Below are positions 1 through 8,269 of a stretch of 64,000 bases of DNA, one piece after another. The stretch spans positions 124,001-188,000 of the forward strand of contig NZ_BJMK01000005.1 of the NCBI RefSeq assembly GCF_006539125.1. The letters are read 5' to 3'. This DNA is from Gluconobacter sphaericus NBRC 12467. Lineage in GTDB: Bacteria; Pseudomonadota; Alphaproteobacteria; Acetobacterales; Acetobacteraceae. A model generated the notes under the pieces. That model made no database searches and was not told where the DNA came from. It saw only the letters and a list, made by a program, of their open reading frames with translations. The position numbers and the translations under genes are program-made. Numbering within the stretch: the stretch's first letter is position 1; each line of letters opens with the position of its first letter.

Positions 1-1804
1 TACGGACGATCAGGGTCCGGGCCTGTGGAAAAAAATCGGCCGCTTCCTCGAACGCGTCATCAGCGGCATTACCGCAGGTTACGGGCGCTCCCTCGATTGG
101 GCGCTGAGGCACCAGTTCCTGATCGCGATGTCTCTGCCCGCCACGCTGGTTCTTGCAGGTGTGTTGTATGTGAAGATGCCCAAGGGCTTCTTTCCGTCCG
201 AAGATACCGGACAGATCATGGGTCGCGTCGTCGCCGACCAGTCGATTTCGTTTCAGGCGCTCCAGAAAATCGTAGTCAAGGCCATGAAAACCGTCGCATC
301 CGATCGTGATGTCGTGGGCGTCATGGGCGGTGTAGGCGGGCGTTCGGCCAACTCCGCCAACATGTTCGTCGCCCTCAAGCCCAAATCAGAACGCACGGAC
401 GATCTCGCCACGACCATCCAGCGCCTGACCCGCCGGTTCTCCCACATCCCTGGCGCGCAACTCCGCCTGATGGCACCGGGCAGCGTCCGGACGGGTGCGC
501 GTCCCGGCGATGCCGCCTATCAGTATTCTCTGGAAGGGCCTTCGGCCGAGGACCTGTTCGAATGGACGCCGAAGATCGTGGCTGCACTCTCGAAGCTACC
601 GGAACTCATGGACGTTACCTCGGACGTGGAACAGGGGGGACAGGGCATCAACATCGCGATCAACCGCGATACGGAAGCCCGCTACTCCGTCACTCCACAG
701 CTGATTTCCAACACGCTCTATGATGCATTCGGCCAGCGCTCGGCCTCCATCATCTACGGCAATCTCAACCAGTACCGCGTCGTCATGGAAGCGGCCCCCC
801 GCTACTGGCAGGACCCGTCGATGCTGGATCAGATGTGGATCAGCATTTCAGGCGGGACAGCCGCAGGCGGAACGGCGTCCAACAACATCCGCGTCAAAGT
901 TACAAATACGACGACGACCTTGTCCGAGAGCGAAATCTCCTATCAGAACTCGGTGGCCAACGCGCTCGCCGGCGGCAAATCAGCCTCAAGCGGTTCTGCC
1001 GTGACCACAAGCGCATCTACGATGGTGCCGCTCTCCGTCGTCTCACGCCAGCGCAACACCAACACGGCCCTGACCGTCAGCCATGAAGGACAATCCGTCG
1101 CGACGACCATCTCCTTCAATCTTGCCCCGGGTGTCTCACTTGGTCCCGCTGTCGATGCCGTTCAGGCCGCCATGGTCAAGCTGCATGTTCCTGCGGACAT
1201 TCATGGCGGGTTTGCCGGTAACGCGGCGGCCTTCCAGAAGTCCGTCGGCAGCGAGGCCCTACTGATCCTCGCGGCACTCGCGGCCGTCTATATCGTGCTG
1301 GGCATTCTCTATGAGAGCCTGATCCACCCCCTGACGATCCTTTCGACCCTGCCATCTGCGGGTGTGGGCGCCATCCTGGCCCTTCAGGTCTGCGGTGAAG
1401 AGTTTTCTCTCATGGCGATGATCGGCGTGATCCTGCTGATCGGTATCGTCAAGAAGAATGCGATCATGCTGATCGACTTCGCCCTGGTGGCACAGCGTGA
1501 AGGCCTGTCCCCCACAAATGCCATTCGCCAGGCGAGCCATCTTCGCTTCCGTCCGATCCTCATGACATCGCTGGCAGCCGCGTTCGGCGCCGTACCCCTG
1601 ATCATCGGCAACGGGTATGGTTGTGAACTGCGGCGCCCGCTGGGCATCGCCATCCTGGGCGGCCTCGTGGTCAGCCAGCTTCTGACGCTCTACAGCACGC
1701 CCGTCATTTTCCTGTATCTCGACCGGTTCGGGCGCGCCATGGGCCGTCTGCGGGCCCATATTGCCTCCTTCTTCCATCTTTCTTCCCGGGAAACACAGTC
1801 CTGA
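1..1804 (+). CDS. RND multidrug efflux permease, C-terminal part (5' truncated)
   Basis: This is the C-terminal 600 or so residues of an inner-membrane RND (HAE1/MdtBC-type) proton-driven drug pump; the start lies left of the window. The frame is open from base 2 and the first visible transmembrane segment follows at once (around LIAMSLPATLVLAGVLYV). The late helices are clear, including ALLILAALAAVYIVLGILYE and the segment with GIVKKNAIMLIDFA, whose Lys matches the proton-relay Lys of transmembrane helix 10 in AcrB. An unusual Ser/Thr/Ala/Gly-rich insert of about 58 residues (848-1021) sits just before the MVPLSVV strand of the porter domain. The stop overlaps the start of the next gene by one base (TGATG), so permease and outer-membrane factor are translationally coupled. 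The substrate cannot be read from sequence. Confidence 0.93.
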   Translation, partial: TDDQGPGLWKKIGRFLERVISGITAGYGRSLDWALRHQFLIAMSLPATLVLAGVLYVKMPKGFFPSEDTGQIMGRVVADQSISFQALQKIVVKAMKTVASDRDVVGVMGGVGGRSANSANMFVALKPKSERTDDLATTIQRLTRRFSHIPGAQLRLMAPGSVRTGARPGDAAYQYSLEGPSAEDLFEWTPKIVAALSKLPELMDVTSDVEQGGQGINIAINRDTEARYSVTPQLISNTLYDAFGQRSASIIYGNLNQYRVVMEAAPRYWQDPSMLDQMWISISGGTAAGGTASNNIRVKVTNTTTTLSESEISYQNSVANALAGGKSASSGSAVTTSASTMVPLSVVSRQRNTNTALTVSHEGQSVATTISFNLAPGVSLGPAVDAVQAAMVKLHVPADIHGGFAGNAAAFQKSVGSEALLILAALAAVYIVLGILYESLIHPLTILSTLPSAGVGAILALQVCGEEFSLMAMIGVILLIGIVKKNAIMLIDFALVAQREGLSPTNAIRQASHLRFRPILMTSLAAAFGAVPLIIGNGYGCELRRPLGIAILGGLVVSQLLTLYSTPVIFLYLDRFGRAMGRLRAHIASFFHLSSRETQS

Positions 1805-3348
1805 TGACCGCCCTCCGTAAGTCTACCCTGCGCACTGCCCTGCTGGGGGCAGCGACCCTGCCTTTCCTGAGCGGCTGCATCGGCGGCATGGTCGGGCCGA
1901 ACTATCATCGCCCGAAGGCCATCATCTCTGCCAAATTCAAAGAAGCGCCCCCGCCTCCCGGTTGGCAGGCTGCCGCGCCGGATCTTGCAAAGATGCCCAA
2001 AGGAGACTGGTGGACGATCTTCAACGATCCCGTCCTGAACGACCTAGAAGAGCGGGTTGCCAAATCCAATCAAAGCCTGAAGGAATACGAGGCGCAGTAC
2101 CGCAAGGCTGCTGCCACGATTGACTCGATCCGTGCCCAGCTTTTCCCGACCCTGAGCGGCAAGTTCAGCTTCAGCCGCAACTCGGAGGGCAGCAGCACTT
2201 CGAATACCAGCAGCGGCGTCGCCTACTCGGTCAGCCGGTCCTATACGTCCAACACATGGACGACCGGCCCCTCGGCAAGCTGGACCGTGGACGTCTGGGG
2301 CATGATCCGCCGTCAGGTGCAGGAACAGGTCGCAGCAACCCAGGCCGACGCCGCACTGGTTGCGAACATGCGCCTGTCTTATCAGCTCCAGCTGGCTCAG
2401 GATTATTTCGATCTGCGTTATCAGGACAGCCTGATTGCGCTCTACGCCCGCAACGTGGACCTGTATCGCCACAACCTGGAGATCCTCCAGAACCAGCTCG
2501 ATGCCGGTGTCGCCGACCCCACAAGTGTGCTTCAGGCACGGTATCTCCTGCAATCGACACAGGCCAGCCTTTCCAACGCGCATATTGCCCGTTCGCAATA
2601 TGAGCATGCCATCGCAATGCTGACGGGCCGCGCTCCGGCAGAGCTCACGCTGGCGCCCTCTCCTCTACCAGAGACGATTCCCTCAGCGCCTGTGGCGGTC
2701 CCGTCTATGCTGCTTCAGCGCCGTCCGGACGTGGCGGAGGCCGAGCGGAACATGGAAGCCTATAATGCCGAAATCGGATACGAGATCGGGGCTTTCTTCC
2801 CGCAGGTCACCCTCTCCGCATCCTACGGCTACAGCGGCAATCCGCTCCAGCAGCTGATCCAGACCGCTACCCGAACCTGGAGCCTTGGTGCTGCGGCATC
2901 GGAAACCATCTTCGAGGGCGGCTCGCGCTCCGCTGCAGTTCGCAGTGCGGAAGCCGATTACGACAACGCTGTTGCCACTTACCGTCAGACAGTCCTGGCC
3001 GCACTGCAGGATACCGAGGATCAGATGTCAGGCCTGCATTATCTTGATCAGCAGTTGGCACTGCAGAATGCTGCCGTCAAATCCGCCGAGACTGCGGTTC
3101 AGGTTTCGATGAACGAATATCTTGCCGGGACGCAGATCTATACGACGGTCATCACAGCCGAGCAAAACGCCCTGCAGTATCAGGAGACCCAGCTCAGCGT
3201 ACGGCAGCAACAGTTCCTTGCCGAAGTAAAGCTCATAACGGATCTTGGCGGCGGCTGGACCACACAGCAACTTCCCAGCAAAAATTCGCTCCAGACGGAC
3301 AATCCACTGCTTCCGTCTTTCATCCAGAAGGACAAGAACGGAAACTGA
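1804..3348 (+). CDS. NodT-family outer-membrane efflux lipoprotein
   Basis: Outer-membrane channel of the tripartite pump whose permease precedes it (514 aa). The N-terminus is a lipoprotein signal with lipobox LSGC and lipidated Cys25. The mature part begins with the NodT/OprM hallmark PNYHRP and contains the RRPDVAEAERNM motif and two repeated OEP domains rich in Gln-containing long helices. Length is normal for the family. It starts on the ATG overlapping the permease stop, so it depends on coupled translation, and it is followed by a strong terminator, making it the last gene of the operon. The periplasmic adaptor gene is presumably to the left of the window. Confidence 0.93.
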   Translation: MTALRKSTLRTALLGAATLPFLSGCIGGMVGPNYHRPKAIISAKFKEAPPPPGWQAAAPDLAKMPKGDWWTIFNDPVLNDLEERVAKSNQSLKEYEAQYRKAAATIDSIRAQLFPTLSGKFSFSRNSEGSSTSNTSSGVAYSVSRSYTSNTWTTGPSASWTVDVWGMIRRQVQEQVAATQADAALVANMRLSYQLQLAQDYFDLRYQDSLIALYARNVDLYRHNLEILQNQLDAGVADPTSVLQARYLLQSTQASLSNAHIARSQYEHAIAMLTGRAPAELTLAPSPLPETIPSAPVAVPSMLLQRRPDVAEAERNMEAYNAEIGYEIGAFFPQVTLSASYGYSGNPLQQLIQTATRTWSLGAAASETIFEGGSRSAAVRSAEADYDNAVATYRQTVLAALQDTEDQMSGLHYLDQQLALQNAAVKSAETAVQVSMNEYLAGTQIYTTVITAEQNALQYQETQLSVRQQQFLAEVKLITDLGGGWTTQQLPSKNSLQTDNPLLPSFIQKDKNGN

Positions 3349-3355
3349 AGCACAG

Positions 3356-3389
3356 AAAAAGGGCGGGGCCATCGGCACCCGCCCTTTTC
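3356..3389. terminator. bidirectional rho-independent terminator
   Basis: A GC-rich stem GGGCGGG / CCCGCCC is flanked by A5 on the left and T4 on the right, so it can end transcription from both sides. It lies between the convergent NodT gene and the small DUF1328 gene. Confidence 0.85.
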
Positions 3390-3411
3390 ATATCCGCCTC
3401 GCCTTACGGAA

Positions 3412-3582
3412 TCAGAGAGCCTGCAGTCCCGCAACACCTGCGAGAATGGCCAGAACTGCCAGCACAAGGAAGATGATGAAGAACAGCTTGGCGATCCCAG
3501 CCGTTGCGGCCGAAATACCAGAAAAGCCAAAAACACCGGCAATGATGGAAATGATAAAGAAAACAATCGCATAGTGCAGCAT
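3412..3582 (-). CDS. DUF1328 (UPF0391/YtjA-like) small membrane protein
   Basis: A 56-residue protein reading [20 protein letters not shown] at the N-terminus, followed by [12 protein letters not shown] and a second hydrophobic run [11 protein letters not shown]. Two transmembrane helices and the [13 protein letters not shown] loop are the signature of the DUF1328 family, found across proteobacteria with unknown role, often induced by envelope or osmotic stress. Length matches the family (about 55 residues). The start is set by an AGGAG-type site (GGGCGAGGAGCC) upstream of the ATG at 3582. It shares the terminator at 3356-3389 with the convergent efflux gene. Function unknown. Confidence 0.85.
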   Translation of the reverse strand: MLHYAIVFFIISIIAGVFGFSGISAATAGIAKLFFIIFLVLAVLAILAGVAGLQAL

Positions 3583-3643
3583 GACGCAGGCTCCTCGCCC
3601 AAGAGTTCGTGGTCATGTCGTAACGTGATGAGCTTGCGGAAGT

Positions 3644-3868
3644 TTAATTTTTCCGAAAAAGACCTTTTCCCAACAAAATCCCTATAAAAAACGAGACCAT
3701 CAACCAGAACACTGGCTGATCCACCATCAAATCACTGACAAGTGCCTCAGTTTCTCTTGCAGCACTGGAAACTTTTTTCTCAAAACCGTTCATCCAGGGA
3801 CAGGCGCTGGCATCGTCCTGCAACCGCCCTACTCCTGCCTCCAGATACTGTTCCAGATCGGCGTCCAT
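3644..3868 (-). CDS. small C-terminally anchored membrane protein, ElaB/DUF883-like
   Basis: A 74-residue protein with an acidic, helical N-terminal part (MDADLEQYLEAGVGRLQDDA), a central charged stretch, and a single C-terminal transmembrane segment (QPVFWLMVSFFIGILLG) ending in the basic tail KGLFRKN. That layout resembles ElaB/YqjD/DUF883 tail-anchored proteins, which in enterobacteria associate with ribosomes at the inner membrane in stationary phase; the match here is by architecture only. I chose the ATG at 3868 because a strong AAGGAGAAG lies just upstream. The frame stays open further back, but no comparable site is seen there. Function is uncertain. Confidence 0.7.
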   Translation of the reverse strand: MDADLEQYLEAGVGRLQDDASACPWMNGFEKKVSSAARETEALVSDLMVDQPVFWLMVSFFIGILLGKGLFRKN

Positions 3869-3903
3869 AATTCTTCTCCTTGACATGACGAGCTCCCAAC
3901 GCG

Positions 3904-3941
3904 GAAGGGGGCAGCCCGCCCCCGGACTGCCCCCTTCTTTT
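3904..3941. terminator. strong inverted repeat downstream of the polyol permease gene
   Basis: Perfect 11-bp arms GAAGGGGGCAG (3904-3914) and CTGCCCCCTTC (3927-3937), followed by TTTT on the + strand. It sits just after the stop of the minus-strand permease, so it probably ends that transcript, although the T-run lies on the other side. Confidence 0.6.
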
Positions 3942-3974
3942 ACAGCGTCAGGGCGATGACGGAATGCCCTGAAC

Positions 3975-5285
3975 TCAGTGCCCAACCACTGGAGCGCTCT
4001 CGCCCCGTGCTGCAGCTTCTTCGCTATAGCGACGTGCTTCCGGCGAGATGGTCAGAGCCATCGTCATGCCAGCAGAGGCCAGGTAAATCACGGCAAAGGT
4101 CCAGATCACATACTGCATCCCCGGACCAAAGACAGCTTCACAGCCGGCCACGACTGCCGGACCAACCCAGGTAGACGCGCCAGCACCCAGACCCAGAATG
4201 GAGAGGGCAGCCGCTTTCTCGCGCGGGCAGATCTGCGGCATCAGGCCGGAGAGCGGAACGAAGGCCGCAACGGTCGCACCATAAAAAATGCCTGCAGCGG
4301 CCACAGCCCAGAAGTTTCCGGGGAACCACAGCGGCACATAATAGAACAACGGAATGGCGATAAAGCCGCCGATACCACCGAACACGGAGACAACCAAACG
4401 GTGCCCAAGGCTATCGGCAACCATCCCCGAAACGAGATTGAACAGGATGTTGCTCAGAAAAATAAGCGACAGCAGGTTCAGCCACTGCCCAAGAGAAAAG
4501 CCGAGATGGTCGACAAAAAACGCCGGCATGATCGCCAGGAACGCATATTCCGAAGACGTATCGATCACACGGACGATACCGGCAATCAGTGTCTTGGGCT
4601 CACGCCACATGATGCTCATGGAGCCAAAGAAAATGTCCTTGGTCGGAACATGGTCGGGCAGAAGGCGCTTCTTGCCGGTCGGCTCATGCGTAAACAACAG
4701 AGCAACAAGACCACCGATGATTACCAGCCCGAGGGAGCACCAGAAGGTTCGAAGCTCACCGATTTGCGGAATGGCAAAACGTGCGAACTGTGAACCAAGC
4801 GTCGGCAGGCCAGCGGAGAAGGAAAACCAAAACCAGCCTGCAGCTGAACCCAACATGGCGGTCGGCGTGGCGGCGGCGATCCAGACAAGGAAACCATACG
4901 CAAAGAGCGGATAGGCAAAACCACGAAGTGTATAGAAAAGCAGGATCATCGGTCCGCTGTTGGGTCCAAGACCCAGAGACAGGAAGCCCACTTCAAGAAT
5001 GGTCCACAGGATGAGACCAAGCCACATGACTTTCTTCGGCCCCATGAGATCGGAAAGAGGCCCGGAGAACCAGGCGGCGATCATCACGGTAATGCCGTAG
5101 AAAGTAAACATTTCGTTCACGAAACCCTGCGTATGGCCGTGATGAAGCATGTAGGTATCGAGATACCCCGCCTCCACGCCATCACCGACCATAAACAGGA
5201 GCTGTCCCACAAATGCCCAGAACAGAGCTCTGGGTATCCCAAGGGCTTCCGCAAGCCCGTGCTTGGGGGGGGAAGATTCGGACAT
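3975..5285 (-). CDS. RbtT/DalT/CsbX-family polyol permease (MFS)
   Basis: A 436-residue, 12-helix major facilitator. The N-terminal half carries the family pattern MVGDGVEAGYL, the MFS loop motif SGPLSDLMGPKK between helices 2 and 3, and RGFAYPLFAYGFLVWI, all typical of the ribitol/D-arabitol permease family (RbtT, DalT, CsbX). Import of a sugar alcohol is therefore the best prediction, fitting a polyol-oxidising acetic acid bacterium, but no polyol dehydrogenase is adjacent. A TTG 15 bases upstream also opens the frame; I prefer the ATG at 5285 because GGAGAG is placed 7 bases before it. Monocistronic, with a terminator-like repeat after it. Confidence 0.85.
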   Translation of the reverse strand: MSESSPPKHGLAEALGIPRALFWAFVGQLLFMVGDGVEAGYLDTYMLHHGHTQGFVNEMFTFYGITVMIAAWFSGPLSDLMGPKKVMWLGLILWTILEVGFLSLGLGPNSGPMILLFYTLRGFAYPLFAYGFLVWIAAATPTAMLGSAAGWFWFSFSAGLPTLGSQFARFAIPQIGELRTFWCSLGLVIIGGLVALLFTHEPTGKKRLLPDHVPTKDIFFGSMSIMWREPKTLIAGIVRVIDTSSEYAFLAIMPAFFVDHLGFSLGQWLNLLSLIFLSNILFNLVSGMVADSLGHRLVVSVFGGIGGFIAIPLFYYVPLWFPGNFWAVAAAGIFYGATVAAFVPLSGLMPQICPREKAAALSILGLGAGASTWVGPAVVAGCEAVFGPGMQYVIWTFAVIYLASAGMTMALTISPEARRYSEEAAARGESAPVVGH

Positions 5286-5565
5286 TATAACGCTCTCCAA
5301 ACGCTTGACGCATCACGAACCCATCCAGGCCTCATTGCCAGGATACATATTCGATGCGTCGTGGCAGGCCCTACGAGAGTGCTCGGACCTGTTTCTCAGA
5401 ATTGTGCAGCCCCACCGCAAAGAACGACGAACGTTCTCCAAAAAGGGCGGGAACCATTCCCGTAAGGAAACGGAATTTCACGCTGTCCCGACAAAGGACA
5501 GGAATGGGTCTGCAAAGAGTGAGGACTGCATATCACACAACATCGCGGGAAAGAAACCACGAATC
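5286..5565. other. intergenic region upstream of the polyol permease
   Basis: About 280 bases between the permease start and the rplQ terminator. It must hold the permease promoter on the minus strand, but I see no convincing -35/-10 pair. No credible gene was found; frames crossing it are unsupported. Confidence 0.5.
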
Positions 5566-5601
5566 AAAAAAGGCCGGGGCATTCCTGCCCCGGCCTTTTT
5601 T
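5566..5601 (-). terminator. terminator of the alpha ribosomal operon (after rplQ)
   Basis: Stem AAAAAGGCCGGGGC / GCCCCGGCCTTTTTT with A- and T-tracts on both flanks. It lies 23 bases beyond the rplQ stop and closes the 28-kb minus-strand cluster. The symmetric tracts would let it work in both directions. Confidence 0.9.
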
Positions 5602-5623
5602 CAAAGCTTCGAAAACAGGAGCC

Positions 5624-6046
5624 TTAGGCGGCTTCCTGCTCCTCTGCAACGTTCTGTTTCGGTCCGCTATCCTGGCCCTTTGCAGCGACATCACGATCAA
5701 TCAGTTCGATCACGGCCATATCGGCATTGTCGCCATAACGAACGCCAGCCTTCAGAACGCGGGAGTAACCACCGGCACGTCCCTTGTAGCGCTCAGCAAC
5801 AGCCGAGAACAGCTTCGTCACTACAGCGTCGTCACGAAGCTGTGCGAAAGCCTGACGACGGGCGTGCAGATCGCCACGCTTGCCGAGCGTGATCAGCTTC
5901 TCGACCACCGGGCGAAGTTCCTTCGCCTTCGGCAGCGTCGTCGTGATCTGCTCGTGCTTGATGAGAGCCACGGCCATGTTGCGGAACATGGCAGCGCGGT
6001 GAGAAGAGGTGACATTGAGCTTACGCCCGCTCACACCATGACGCAT
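5624..6046 (-). CDS. rplQ: 50S ribosomal protein L17
   Basis: 140 residues beginning [20 protein letters not shown], the invariant L17 N-terminus, followed by the RNM-x-x-AL-x-KHEQI-TT core. It contacts 23S rRNA near the exit tunnel of the large subunit. An acidic tail (NVAEEQEAA) extends beyond the conserved core, as is common in alphaproteobacteria. Last gene of the alpha operon, 27 bases after rpoA and directly ahead of the terminator at 5566-5601. Confidence 0.98.
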   Translation of the reverse strand: MRHGVSGRKLNVTSSHRAAMFRNMAVALIKHEQITTTLPKAKELRPVVEKLITLGKRGDLHARRQAFAQLRDDAVVTKLFSAVAERYKGRAGGYSRVLKAGVRYGDNADMAVIELIDRDVAAKGQDSGPKQNVAEEQEAA

Positions 6047-6073
6047 TGCTAGTTTTCCTTACCTTGAAAGTTC

Positions 6074-7093
6074 TCAGAACGTCTCGTCGAGACGCTTGGC
6101 CAGATCCTCGATGTTCTCGGGCGGCCAGGCCGGGACGCTCATGCCGAGCGACAGCCCCATACCGGTGAGAACTTCCTTGATCTCGTTGAGCGACTTGCGC
6201 CCGAAATTAGGCGTGCGGAGCATTTCCTGTTCGGACTTCTGCACCAGATCGCCAATATAGACAATGTTGTCGTTCTTGAGGCAGTTGGCGCTACGCACCG
6301 ACAGCTCGAGCTCGTCAACCTTGCGAAGAAGATTGCGGTTGAACGGCAGGTCATCCTGCGGCTCTTCATGCTGGACCGGACGCGGCTCATCGAAGTTGAT
6401 GAACAGCTGCAGCTGGTCCTGAAGAATCCGGGCTGCGAGAGCCAGGCTGTCTTCCGGAGTCACCGCACCGTTGGTCTCGACCGTCAGCAGCAGCTTGTCA
6501 TAGTCAGTAACCTGACCGACACGCGTCTGCTCGATCTTGTAGGAAACCCGACGCACCGGCGAATAGATCGCGTCGATGGGAATCAGGCCAATCGGGGCAT
6601 CTTCCGGACGGTTTGCTGCTGCTGCAACATAGCCCTTGCCCATATTGACTGTGAATTCCATGCCGAGCTTCACACCGTCATCAAGCGTGCAGATCACGAG
6701 ATCAGGATTCATGATCTCGATGTCATGACCCGCCTGGATCTGGCCAGCCGTCACTTCACCTGGGCCCGTAGCCGTCAGGATCATGCGCTTGGGGCCTTCA
6801 CCATGCATGCGCAGAGCAAGCTGCTTGACGTTCAGGACGATGTCCGTGACGTCTTCGCGAACACCCGGCACGGCAGAGAACTCGTGCAGCACGCCATCGA
6901 TCTGAATGGCGGTCACGGCAGCGCCCTGCAGCGACGACAGCAGAATACGACGCAATGCGTTACCGAGCGTCATGCCGAAGCCGCGTTCCAGAGGCTCGGC
7001 CACGACAGTGGCGATGCGCGAGGCAACCGGTCCGGGCTCGACTTCAAGCTTCTCCGGCTTGATGAGGGACTGCCAGTTTTTCTGGAGAACCAA
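6074..7093 (-). CDS. rpoA: RNA polymerase alpha subunit
   Basis: 339 residues. The N-terminal domain (about 1-235) starts the assembly of beta and beta-prime and carries [24 protein letters not shown] linker ([26 protein letters not shown]) leads to the C-terminal domain with [35 protein letters not shown] split over the helices that bind UP elements and activators. Length matches the alphaproteobacterial family. It is separated from rpsK by a 132-base spacer with two strong hairpins, so its expression may be set partly apart from the upstream ribosomal genes. rpsD, which precedes rpoA in E. coli, is absent, as is usual in this class. Confidence 0.98.
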   Translation of the reverse strand: MVLQKNWQSLIKPEKLEVEPGPVASRIATVVAEPLERGFGMTLGNALRRILLSSLQGAAVTAIQIDGVLHEFSAVPGVREDVTDIVLNVKQLALRMHGEGPKRMILTATGPGEVTAGQIQAGHDIEIMNPDLVICTLDDGVKLGMEFTVNMGKGYVAAAANRPEDAPIGLIPIDAIYSPVRRVSYKIEQTRVGQVTDYDKLLLTVETNGAVTPEDSLALAARILQDQLQLFINFDEPRPVQHEEPQDDLPFNRNLLRKVDELELSVRSANCLKNDNIVYIGDLVQKSEQEMLRTPNFGRKSLNEIKEVLTGMGLSLGMSVPAWPPENIEDLAKRLDETF

Positions 7094-7225
7094 GGTCGTG
7101 GCCTTTCAAACAACGAAGCACGCCAAGGGAAATTGGCGGCACCTGGGCCCGCACCAGAGGTGCGGCAAAAGATGCAATCACTTACAAATGCTGCGTATCG
7201 CGCGCGATACGCAGCAAAGCATCAC
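7094..7225 (-). promoter_or_regulatory. rpsK-rpoA spacer with two tandem hairpins
   Basis: Hairpin 1 (7190-7215) is a perfect 26-base palindrome with half GCTGCGTATCGCG. Hairpin 2 (7149-7165) has 7-bp arms CCGCACC/GGTGCGG and a 3-base loop. Neither is followed by a run of U on the minus strand, so they look like mRNA processing, stabilising or attenuating elements rather than full terminators. Role inferred, not shown. Confidence 0.55.
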
Positions 7226-7618
7226 TCAGACGCGACGACGCTTCCGGGGACGGCAGCCATTGTGCGGCACGGGCGTCATGTCGCGGATGGACGTAATGTT
7301 GAACCCTACGGCCTGAAGGGCACGGAGAGCGCTTTCACGCCCCGAACCCGGACCGGAGACCTCGATCTCAAGCGTTTCCATGCCATGCTCGCGTGCCTTG
7401 CGGCCGGCGTCTTCTGCAGCAACCTGAGCAGCATACGGCGTGGACTTACGGGAGCCTTTGAAGCCCTGCGCACCCGACGACGACCAGGCAATCGCGTTGC
7501 CCTGTGCGTCAGAAATGGTGATCATGGTATTGTTGAACGTGGAAAGCACGTGAGCAACACCGGAAATGATATTTTTGCGTTCCTTTTTACGGATACGCGG
7601 AGCAGCGGCCTTGGCCAT
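7226..7618 (-). CDS. rpsK: 30S ribosomal protein S11
   Basis: 130 residues with the S11 core [39 protein letters not shown] and the C-terminal [18 protein letters not shown]. It sits on the platform of the small subunit near the mRNA exit and decoding site. Second gene of the alpha operon, 57 bases after rpsM and followed by the hairpin spacer before rpoA. Confidence 0.98.
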   Translation of the reverse strand: MAKAAAPRIRKKERKNIISGVAHVLSTFNNTMITISDAQGNAIAWSSSGAQGFKGSRKSTPYAAQVAAEDAGRKAREHGMETLEIEVSGPGSGRESALRALQAVGFNITSIRDMTPVPHNGCRPRKRRRV

Positions 7619-7675
7619 GAGAGAGGTCGTCCTAAAAGTTTAACGAAAAACGTCGATAAAGATGTCAGACGCAGA

Positions 7676-8053
7676 TTAGCGTGTGACCTTCTTCTTGCCG
7701 GCAATCGCCACTGCCTTGCCCTTGCGGGTACGGGCATTGGTGTGCGTGCGCTGACCGCGGACCGGCAGGCCACGACGGTGACGAAGGCCACGGTAGCAAC
7801 CGAGGTCCATCAGACGCTTGATGTTCATTGCGGTCTCGCGACGGAGGTCGCCTTCAACGCGCAGTTCGGAATCGATCAGCTCGCGGATCTTCACGATTTC
7901 ATCGTCAGACAGCTCGTTGACGCGCTTAGCATCGGGGATTTCGAGCTTGCTGCAGATGGACTGCGCTGTCGACGGGCCGATGCCGTAGACATAACGCAGG
8001 GCAATGACGACCCGCTTGTTGGTCGGAATGTTTACGCCGGCAATACGTGCCAC
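7676..8053 (-). CDS. rpsM: 30S ribosomal protein S13 (GTG start)
   Basis: 125 residues beginning [20 protein letters not shown] after the start and ending with the basic tail [21 protein letters not shown]; the YGIG-S helix-hairpin-helix and [15 protein letters not shown] are clear. S13 is in the head of the small subunit and contacts P-site tRNA. The frame opens at an ATG five codons earlier (8068), but that codon has no ribosome site, whereas GGGAG is placed 8 bases before the GTG at 8053, which also gives the standard family start. First gene of the alpha operon. Confidence 0.95.
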   Translation of the reverse strand: MARIAGVNIPTNKRVVIALRYVYGIGPSTAQSICSKLEIPDAKRVNELSDDEIVKIRELIDSELRVEGDLRRETAMNIKRLMDLGCYRGLRHRRGLPVRGQRTHTNARTRKGKAVAIAGKKKVTR

Positions 8054-8197
8054 GCCTGTTACTCCCATTGGAACGGCTCAAGGCCGTACCAGACTGTTAC
8101 GTGCCCGGCCATGGCCAGGTCGATTATCTCGCAGCCGGACCTGTCACCTGCCGATTCCGGCAAGCTCACAGACGGTCTGACTGCACCTGTGTCGAGG
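8054..8197 (-). promoter_or_regulatory. long 5' leader of the alpha operon
   Basis: About 145 bases lie between the predicted transcription start and rpsM. The region contains GGCCATGGCC and other GC-rich inverted segments. In E. coli the rpsM leader is the S4 repressor site; whether this leader serves the same purpose here is unknown. Confidence 0.4.
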
Positions 8198-8203
8198 GCG
8201 CGC

Positions 8204-8231
8204 AATATACTGCCCACCCTACCTGAGTCAA
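8204..8231 (-). promoter_or_regulatory. alpha operon promoter
   Basis: On the minus strand TTGACT (8231-8226) and TATATT (8209-8204) are separated by 16 bases, a close match to a housekeeping sigma-70 promoter. It lies between adk and rpsM, so rpsM-rpsK-rpoA-rplQ can be transcribed independently of the spc operon. Confidence 0.7.
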
Positions 8232-8269
8232 ATGATAGGGATCACTTTTTCGTGATTCTATCAGAATGG

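Noticed and set aside
3180-3602. 140-residue minus frame over the DUF1328 region
   Set aside because: It runs in another frame through the NodT end and terminator; the 56-residue DUF1328 frame fits a known family.
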